Assembly: GCA_015179025.1 (NCBI GenBank) | Contig: WHUX01000039.1 | Coordinates: forward strand, 62,001-126,000 | DNA length: 64,000 nucleotides | Source of the DNA: Terfezia claveryi | Lineage: Eukaryota; Ascomycota; Pezizomycetes; Pezizales; Pezizaceae | Direction: 5' to 3' | Shown: piece after piece, positions 57,219 to 64,000 of the stretch | How positions within the stretch are numbered: position 1 is the stretch's first letter | How the letters are laid out: every line of letters starts with the position of its first letter | Made by a program: the position numbers and the translations under genes | Notes under the pieces: model-generated | Databases searched by the model: none | Seen by the model: the letters and a program-made list of their open reading frames with translations, nothing else | What the model was told of the DNA's origin: nothing

Positions 57219-58088
57219 GACTTGCCCTATACATACCTAAATAATAGTAGCATATAAATATAAGTAGAACTACATGAACCTTCTTAGGCAAATTGAAGTC
57301 TTAACCCCAACTTGCACAATTTGTTAGATTGGGGGGGCAAGTGGGGTAGCCATAAGGCAGGAAGGCAGAGGATCCGCGATGTGAACTGTGCAAAGAAGGG
57401 GTGGCATAGAATGAATCCTATCAATTGGGGTGGTCAGTAGTACTAGGTCGAAGGGGTAAAGTTTGGAGCAGATATGAAGGGGATCTAGAGTGGTTAGGGA
57501 AGTTAGCAAAGTGGTTTTTCAACTACACATATATCAAGAAAGCAGTATCTGGTCATGCATGAAGATACCGAGCCAAGTAGTTAGACAATACCCCAAACGT
57601 AACCTGGAGTGATGTGCTGCCTCGCCATAAGCGAGATTCATTAATACAAGTATGGATCTACTCCCCCCCCCAAAAAAAAAAAAAAAGGGTGTGTGGTGCT
57701 CTCTCTTTTCCTATCTATCACCTTTAACATATATGCTAAATACATATATGTTATAGATACCTGAGAGAGCTATTAAGCTTGCTTAAATCTACTTTAGCTA
57801 TATAGGCTAGACAGAGCTTATATATTTCATTAGAAGTCATTTGGCTATGTCTGAAATAAATACATATTTGGTATTTAGGTGAGCCAGATATTCTAAGGAA
57901 ATCTAGCAAGCTCAAACAGGGACCATAAAGCCTAAGCTAGGTAAAATACTTTAGAATAGCTTAAATAAGATACTAGAACTAGTTTAATTAAGCTTAAGAT
58001 GAGTATCAGACCTCAGTTTGCCTAAAAAAGTTCACGCAGCTCCACTTATATCATATATGCCACCATTATTTTTAGGAAGTATGAGGTA
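57219..58088. other. Spacer of the long inverted repeat
   Basis: 870 bp, AT-rich, no gene. It includes a short palindrome (AACATATATGCTAAATACAT) at 57728-57760 and an A run at 57673-57686. Confidence 0.6.
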
Positions 58089-58542
58089 TCAAGTACTCCG
58101 ATAAGATATAAGGTGGGATGAAATGAGAGGATATTTGTATCCACTAATCTCAATTTGTACGCGATGTCTCATTTAGCCGTCTTCTGCATTAACCGTCCAT
58201 ATTAATAACACAAAGAATATTTACCCGATTGCTTCAAAATTTTGCACAGAACTTGAACATATATATATATAGATAATAGATATCCTGAAGCCTAGGCCTT
58301 ATATTGTGCACAATTGGGATAATGGTATCTATAGTAGTGCCCAAATGGTACCTTTTACCTCTGTGAGTCTTTGAAATGCAGAGGGTGTGAACGAGATCTG
58401 GGGCACCTACAGGAGCACCTAAAGGCCCTCAAGAAGAACCGCCCAAAGTTTCATGAACATTGGAATGAAATCGGTGGAGATATACGTCCGATTCGATATT
58501 GCCAAGAGTGTCCTGCATCCCTGTCGTGTCCCTCTTCCCCGT
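58089..58542 (+). repeat. Right arm of a long inverted repeat
   Basis: Inverted copy of 56773-57218. The same CRGCERDLGHLQEHLKALKK peptide reads outward here on the plus strand, preceded by FYLCES in frame. Identity ends near CCCCGT at 58542. Confidence 0.9.
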
Positions 58543-59163
58543 CATATACGGTATCTAACATCTCTTCCAGGCTCGTAGCTGGTGCCGGCATCCCTTAAAA
58601 ATCTCTTCTTTCTTCCGAGCCCCTTCCTTCGTGGCATTCTCAACCAGCGTGGACTCACCTGGCTCAAATTCCAAATTCCTCGTTAAAGGGCCATGGCATA
58701 GGTGCGTATAAGGATAAAGGTATGAGGGAGCCGGAAGGCGCTGATTAGTTACACTCAATAATGTTAGAAATGGAGCGGAACCTAGCGGATACTCCATGTA
58801 TAAAGACCACCTAGCCACCCTAATAAACACAGCTCACTCCCTCCCAGCTCAACCCCAGCGTCAACGGTGGCAACATGCTCACCCTGTAGGTAGGAGGCCC
58901 CTGGTTGGCTTGCTAACATCACTTTGGGGACATTCTTGTTCCGTATATAAGGAGTAGTTCGATCATAATATCAATCAGGTCAACACCGGTGATTTAATCA
59001 GTCTTCAGAATATAATTCCGCTCTTCCGTATTAGGATTCTTAAATAAAGTTCCTTAATTCCAACACGAGGCTTGGGCCCCAATTAGTGCTACATCCAAAT
59101 CCAGCTCATCAGTTTCATACCCAAGAGGACAACAACCTTCGCAACACTCGAATAGCACAGTTA
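58543..59163. other. No gene recognised
   Basis: Short frames only, no repeat recognised. Confidence 0.45.
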
Positions 59164-59178
59164 CTTGAGCATCAGGAC

Positions 59179-59381
59179 TTTTTTTTTTTTTTAAATACTC
59201 CTTACTCCTATTCAGTTCCAGTAAAGGGACCATGAGGAGCCACCCGGAAGCCCGGGTGGGTTCAGGACGAGGCAAGTTAATCTGCCAGGTCCGGCGACTA
59301 TGTACCTACAGGTTAAGAGGTAAAGAGAAAAGGTGTGAAAGAGATATCTGGTGTGCCCTGCTTCTATCTCAAGGGCCACCC
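59179..59381 (-). mobile_element. 5'-truncated LINE copy, 15-bp target duplication
   Basis: CTTGAGCATCAGGAC at 59164-59178 recurs exactly at 59382-59396. The 203-bp insert starts with poly(T) and contains GACCATGAGGAGCCACCCGG and GGCAAGTTAATCTGCCAGGT, reverse complement of the shared LINE tail. Confidence 0.95.
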
Positions 59382-59636
59382 CTTGAGCATCAGGACAGCT
59401 ACAGGCCAACGGACAACGTGACAAGATAGAGGCAAGGGGGCACAACGAAAATATCAGCTTGGTTCATTTCCACTTCGACACGGCGACCTTCAAACACAGG
59501 CCTTTCTTAAGCTGAAATTCTTCTCTTCCAGCGTGTATGCCGCAACCCTAGAGGAACACCAGGATCGATAATCAATACGTTTGCCCAATCAGCGCACGGG
59601 TCCCAATAAACGAGAAACCGCCAATACCAAAGCGAC

Positions 59637-59705
59637 TCTTTTTTTTTTCTTTTTTTTTTGAATACTCATTACTCCTATTCCGTCCCAGTAAGGGGACGAT
59701 GAGGA
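59637..59705 (-). mobile_element. 69-bp truncated LINE copy with target duplication
   Basis: AATACCAAAGCGAC (59623-59636) recurs with one mismatch at 59706-59719. The insert is a T-rich tract plus AATACTCATTACTCC and GTAAGGGGACGATGAGG, the last ~45 bp of the same LINE family in reverse. Confidence 0.85.
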
Positions 59706-59999
59706 AATACCAAAGTGACAAGACCTCCCTTCCAAAGTAATAGAGGTACGACTATAAACATCGATGCCGAAGAACTGTGGCAGAAGCGGGAAAACGTCAG
59801 CAAAGCAGCGAAGGTGCTCTGTGAACGTAGTGAAGATATTGGACACTATGCGCGAAAACGATGCAGGTGGAAATAATTAAGGTACTCTTTGATAAATCCT
59901 GCGACCCACTGTGTTTTATACGAATTAGAGGGCTTTGGGAATATTTCGGGGATTGGCTTATAGGAGTGGCTGTGAGTAGTTCTATTATCCAGACTAGCA

Positions 60000-60340
60000 A
60001 TCAAGCGCCAATACCACCCACCTAGGATGCCATTACCAACCCGCTCCCGACTCACGACAGTAGTACCATTACTGTCACTATTACAATAGAAGGATCTCAG
60101 GAAAGTAAAGGCACCACACATTAGAAAGGCAAAACCAGAAGAACTACATCCAGCAGAATCACTGCCACCCACACAGGCAAAAGCCCAAGCTCTGGTTTGT
60201 TATGTATGGGGCTCCACTCCGGTATAAGCCAGGGACGATGCGACGGTGGATTGAGGAAGACATGGAGTTTATGGGAATTCGCTGTTAGTTAAAGGAAAAC
60301 CGACCAGGGAAGGTGGCGTATCCCAACCCAAGCCTCCGCA
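60000..60340 (+). pseudogene. LINE ORF1 relic
   Basis: RYKPGTMRRWIEEDMEFMGI then a stop and KVAYP, matching KYKPGLMRRWIEDDNK..GIRWLL of the copy at 20416. Thr/Ser-rich sequence precedes it. Several stops; no tail found. Confidence 0.65.
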
Positions 60341-60839
60341 GAAACTACATAGCCATTCGAGCTCAGATGGGTATGCATATAATGCACCCGATGACACTTC
60401 TGCCAGCCCGAGTCCCAGCCGAGGTTCCTCTCAGAACGCACATCCACCACACCCGAGTTACCGGCTAGATGGCCTCACCGGTGGATAATTACTCTGCAGT
60501 CAGCATATATGCTTATTTCCTGCATTTCCGCTACCTGCTTATTTTCCCTATGCCATAACAGGCTCTTCTACAATTCAGCGTTATTCAACGTCAGCTTAAC
60601 TCAGCTTATTTCCGTTGTTGTCGCTTCCGTTGCGCCCACTTATTTGTATTTATCTTGCTTCTCATTGATTGATTAACATCCGGCATGTCTCACCCCCAAC
60701 CTCATGTATATAACGACATCCCGTTCCGCTCTGTAATTACCTTAGAATAATAAGCAAGTCTTTACACACACTCTATTGTCGCATCCACTGCTTTTACCAT
60801 CAGCACGCTGCTCCACTAGAACCTCCGCTTCAGACTAAC

Positions 60840-61284
60840 AAAAGATATGTGGGGATATCTTGTTAGGCAGCGGAGTGGTTCTAGCGAGGCAGCGGCGGTA
60901 ACGGCAGCGAGCACGGGTGCAACACAGATCTCTAGTAATAAGCCTACTGGAGCGGATGGAAATACGCGAAGTGGGTAATAGAACTAAGAGAATAATGATG
61001 CGAGTGAGAACGAGGCGAATTAAGGACTTCAATAATTCTCAATAAAATACAGTTCCGGAGCGGTGTCTATATACACGGAAGTTCAGGGTAATAGAACGCA
61101 TTGGATTGTAAGAAAATACAAGAAATGCGAGCGACGATCTGATCAGCAACGATAAACCCATACATACGTATAAGCGATAATAATGACGATGGATGATGTT
61201 ATGAGTAGATGGCCTTGCCGGATATCCTGAATTCAGGGTAACAGGTGATCCGCAGCGCGTGTGTGCTGGATGTGCGTTCCAACA
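60840..61284 (-). mobile_element. Probable copia-type LTR fragment
   Basis: On the minus strand it starts TGTTGGAACGCACATCC at 61273-61284 side, continues with TTACCCTGAATTCAGG and a TCTATTACCC repeat, and holds a possible TATA region. TGTTGGAA starts are typical of Ty1/copia LTRs. The other end and the target duplication were not identified. Confidence 0.4.
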
Positions 61285-61579
61285 CAGACCGCTACAATCT
61301 TTGCCACAAGTACCACTTCCGCTGCCTCACTATTCTTAACGGAATATCTTGTTAGTTCCGACCCAAGACTATCAGTGTTACTCAAACACAGCCAACTCGT
61401 CCATGTATCACCCGGTTAACATGCTCACAATATTGGAAAGAGCAGTATGCTCTTAAATCCGCTGACAGCCCAATAGCCGTTCCGCCTATGTCCTCTCGAA
61501 TCCTTTGATTGAGTTTACACCACCTAGGCCTTCATCATCCTGTGATACCCACAGATCCTCCATACTTACCTACACTACT

Positions 61580-62190
61580 CCGCAGAGGAGGTAGAGAAAT
61601 TGAGGATGGGCAGGGAAGCTCTTCCGTACAATAATATATGATCGGGACCGCGGCAGGAGCAACAAGGGCAAAACTCCAATACAGTCAAGGTCACCAGTCC
61701 CGTCAGTGGCCTCATCAGGACATGCTTAACCCTGTGGTTGATGTGGATCAAATAGGGGATGCCGATTCCGTTGGGAAGTGGCGAGTTGTGGATCACGTCG
61801 GTCCTTCGTTGTGAATATCTACCGGCTTGATTTTGTGCTTTTAAAGCCACTTGAGGTACTTGGAGAAAAAGAGGGGGGAGGGAAGGGGTTACTGCGAGAT
61901 TCTTTACCTGCACATTTTCTTAATGATGATTGTGCTGTTTGCACTGGCGAGTTTGATTCATATTTTCAGCAGCAGGTTTGAGTGAGGGAAAGTTCTAATG
62001 TAAAAATTTACATTTTCTGGTTGCGCCTTCGGGGGGTATCTGGACTTGTACGTAGATACGGGGAAGGGAACGGCCCAGTATTTGGATATTCCAGATGAGT
62101 ATCCTCTCGGGGATGCCTCCACTCTTCATTAACTAGATAGTTTGAACATGAGTGCTGAGTTCCCCCGAAAAAAAGAGTGGTATCCGACTT
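61580..62190. repeat. Dispersed repeat B, copy 2
   Basis: Collinear with 17580-18210 (GGAAGCTCTTCCGTACA, GTCCCGTCAGTGG, GGGATGCCGATTCCG, GCAGGTTTGAGTGAGGG, TCTCGGGGATGCC, GAGTGCTGAGTTCCCCC). The two copies differ by insertions and substitutions. Confidence 0.75.
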
Positions 62191-63180
62191 TTGGTATTGG
62201 TATTTGGTATTGGGTGTCTGGTATTCTCACTGCTACATGTTTCATTTGATTTGTTTAAGGTACGCCTGTAGGCGTGATTGATTTTGCGGCTATCCTGCAA
62301 TGGATAGTGGGTGATCTACTTGAAAGCGACCCTGGATAATTTATTGGTGGTGAATTTGGCTAGAGGTGTCGAGTTACCCTAAGTTACAAGTCATACCAGA
62401 CTGTTGGGTTTCACTGCCATATTTGTTATAGATCGGAAATACCCAACACTATAGCCGCTCTGAACAATTCGGCAGTAATGGCATTGGAATAAGACTTTTT
62501 GTTATTGAATTATAGGTATGTACTGAAATATGTATAATGAATTGTAGCAGAAGATAATTATAATTAACAACCTTCCTTCCTTCGATCCTTCCAACGCCCC
62601 CTTGCCTTTACCCAGCCCCTGTGAAGAAAGTATTCCACAACCTCAGAATCTTTTGATGCTCTTGATGTCTGGTCGTGATTGCAAATCCGATGCATTCGCA
62701 ACCTTTTCGAGCAAAGCAACATGTGTAAGTGTTTTTGTATCTGTATGGATGAAATTCCAACGTGTAGATACGACAAGGCTTGCATTTTGGGTCATAGCCT
62801 CGTGCATGGTATTGGTGGCCATGTACTACATCTGTTAACTAAGCTCACTTCATATCATGATGGAGGTAGTCACTATTAACCAGTTAACAGCAGACTCATC
62901 TATTCCCTCGATTCTGCCATCTCTGGCTTGCTCGGTGGCTTCCCATTCTTACCCTTCGGTTTTGTCCACGGCGGGACTGGCTTGACCGGCTCGGCGCTTT
63001 TGTTGTGTGGCACTGTGCTCGATGGAGATGACATGACTTTGCACAACAAACGGAAAAAGGAAGAAGGTCACGGCTCCCTTGTGAAGAATGGGCTGGGGGA
63101 GCTGGCGTTACTCTTGGCATTCCCGCTGCGTCTGGTGGAACGGTGGAATAAAGCAGTAGTGCCTAGTGCTGTTCTAAGCA
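62191..63180. other. No gene recognised
   Basis: Protein-like short frames at 62602-62838 (plus), 62785-62564 (minus) and 62928-63248 (plus) lack recognisable domains. A host exon here cannot be excluded. Confidence 0.35.
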
Positions 63181-63184
63181 GCAA

Positions 63185-63250
63185 CAACTCTAGTCTCGAT
63201 CAGACCCTCGTAGTTATCGTAGAGGCAAGTGTGCCAACCAGACTATAGAG
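63185..63250. repeat. TCTGGTTGGCAC family member
   Basis: CTAGTCTCGATCAGACCCTC near 63192 and GTGCCAACCAGACTATAGAG at 63228 form the two halves seen at 51060-51110, with AGAGGCAACAACTC repeated on each side. Confidence 0.7.
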
Positions 63251-63299
63251 GCAACAACTCGCGATTGGTCGGATCTCGATCAAGGATGCGCAGAGAACC

Positions 63300-63480
63300 A
63301 TGAGATAGATGGCCCTCACTGTCCGCCACAATATCTACTGAAATCTCGAGGAGCAAACTTCCCGGTCTCTCTACCTCTTGCCTGAATAATATAGGCCCTT
63401 CGTGAAGCTTTTCTTCCCCGTCCTAATACAAAGTTGCCCTCAAGGGGCTTTAGACCCCGTCACCCGCGAGAGCACCCACG
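63300..63480 (+). mobile_element. LINE 5' UTR relic
   Basis: AATATCTACTGAAATCTCGA and CTTCGTGAAGCTTTTCTTCC parallel the leader of the ORF1-only LINE near 19392-19470. Confidence 0.55.
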
Positions 63481-63530
63481 TCTGACGCTTACCCGTAGGT
63501 ACTAGGATTCGCTAGCGACATGCCAGTTCT

Positions 63531-63600
63531 TTTTTTTTTCTTTTTTTCTTAAGGTTATGAGACGGCCCCCGTCTGCTTTCCGAACCAAAGAGATCAATAC
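63531..63600 (-). mobile_element. Truncated LINE 3' end
   Basis: T-rich tract followed by TAAGGTTATGAGACGGCCCC, the reverse complement of the 3' UTR of the LINE at 53146-56600. No target duplication was found. Confidence 0.65.
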
Positions 63601-64000
63601 AACAGGAATAGCTAAAGCGACAGCGGTATGCTGGCACAATCGGGTCTGAAAGTGTTCTTACGTCTGCCTGTATCGATGCCTGCCAAACTCACTGACGATG
63701 CCTAGGAGAGATGTTAGGTATGCCTGTATGAGAGAATTAATGAGAATGTTGTTGCCTCGTTCTGGGAAATCGGTTCTTCGTCGAATTGTCTTATCACATC
63801 TGCAGTAACCTGGCCAAACTTGTATTGGAAGTATTGATACCTATGCCCACCAAATGTCGAACCTGAAGACCCCCGCATGATCCAAAATCATTGTGCCAAA
63901 TTCCAGATCATTATAACCAGCAAGCAGATTCAGCAAAAGAAATGGATAACAGGGATGAGAAGGGATTTCTAATGGGGTTGGCCAAACGGCGGTATATTTT
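63601..64000. other. No gene recognised
   Basis: Nothing supportable to the end of the window. Confidence 0.5.

Noticed and set aside
1..64000. Repeat-induced point mutation (RIP)
   Set aside because: The LINE copies remain GC-rich with scattered indels, not pervasive C-to-T change. A base-bias calculation would be needed to say more.

Overview
This window looks like a filamentous ascomycete chromosome segment carrying a MAT1-1 mating-type region embedded in retrotransposon-rich DNA. The host genes have short GT..AG introns and non-bacterial organisation. A three-gene anchor identifies the locus: the AP endonuclease APN2 (2430-5904), an alpha-box gene MAT1-1-1 (6434-7619) in the same direction, and S-adenosylmethionine decarboxylase SPE2 (8892-10190, opposite strand). 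APN2 beside MAT is the usual ascomycete arrangement. The load of Tad-like LINEs, an ORF1-only LINE, and Ty1/copia and Ty3/gypsy relics suggests a leotiomycete, most likely a powdery mildew; that assignment is inference. No MAT1-1-3 HMG-box gene and no SLA2 could be recognised here.

Layout. 1-2430: a minisatellite, a hypothetical minus-strand exon and a 44-bp perfect palindrome. 2430-11414: the gene-dense core (APN2, MAT1-1-1, SPE2 with a candidate upstream ORF, and a cysteine-rich F-box-like gene). 11.4-24 kb: a decayed paralogue of the F-box-like gene, a multi-exon hypothetical gene with a relative at 42.7 kb, dispersed minisatellite repeats, a gypsy gag relic, and a 1.79-kb ORF1-only LINE with a perfect 11-bp target duplication. 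24-50.7 kb: fragments of LINEs, gypsy and copia pol, a Helitron-like fragment, two TA-flanked inverted-repeat elements, tandem hairpin repeats and several 5'-truncated LINE insertions with target duplications. 50.8-52.5 kb: a cluster of a palindromic motif family, then an intact four-exon ubiquitin-conjugating enzyme. 53-64 kb: a 5'-truncated LINE (13-bp target duplication) containing a nested solo LTR (5-bp duplication), a long inverted repeat with 0.45-kb arms, more truncated LINEs, and a second copy of a dispersed repeat.

Function. MAT1-1-1 would specify mating identity. APN2, SPE2 and the E2 enzyme are housekeeping genes. Almost everything else is mobile DNA, so transposons appear to have expanded the flank of the mating-type locus. 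Splice assignments were made by hand from consensus sites, reading phase and family motifs; no alignments were run.
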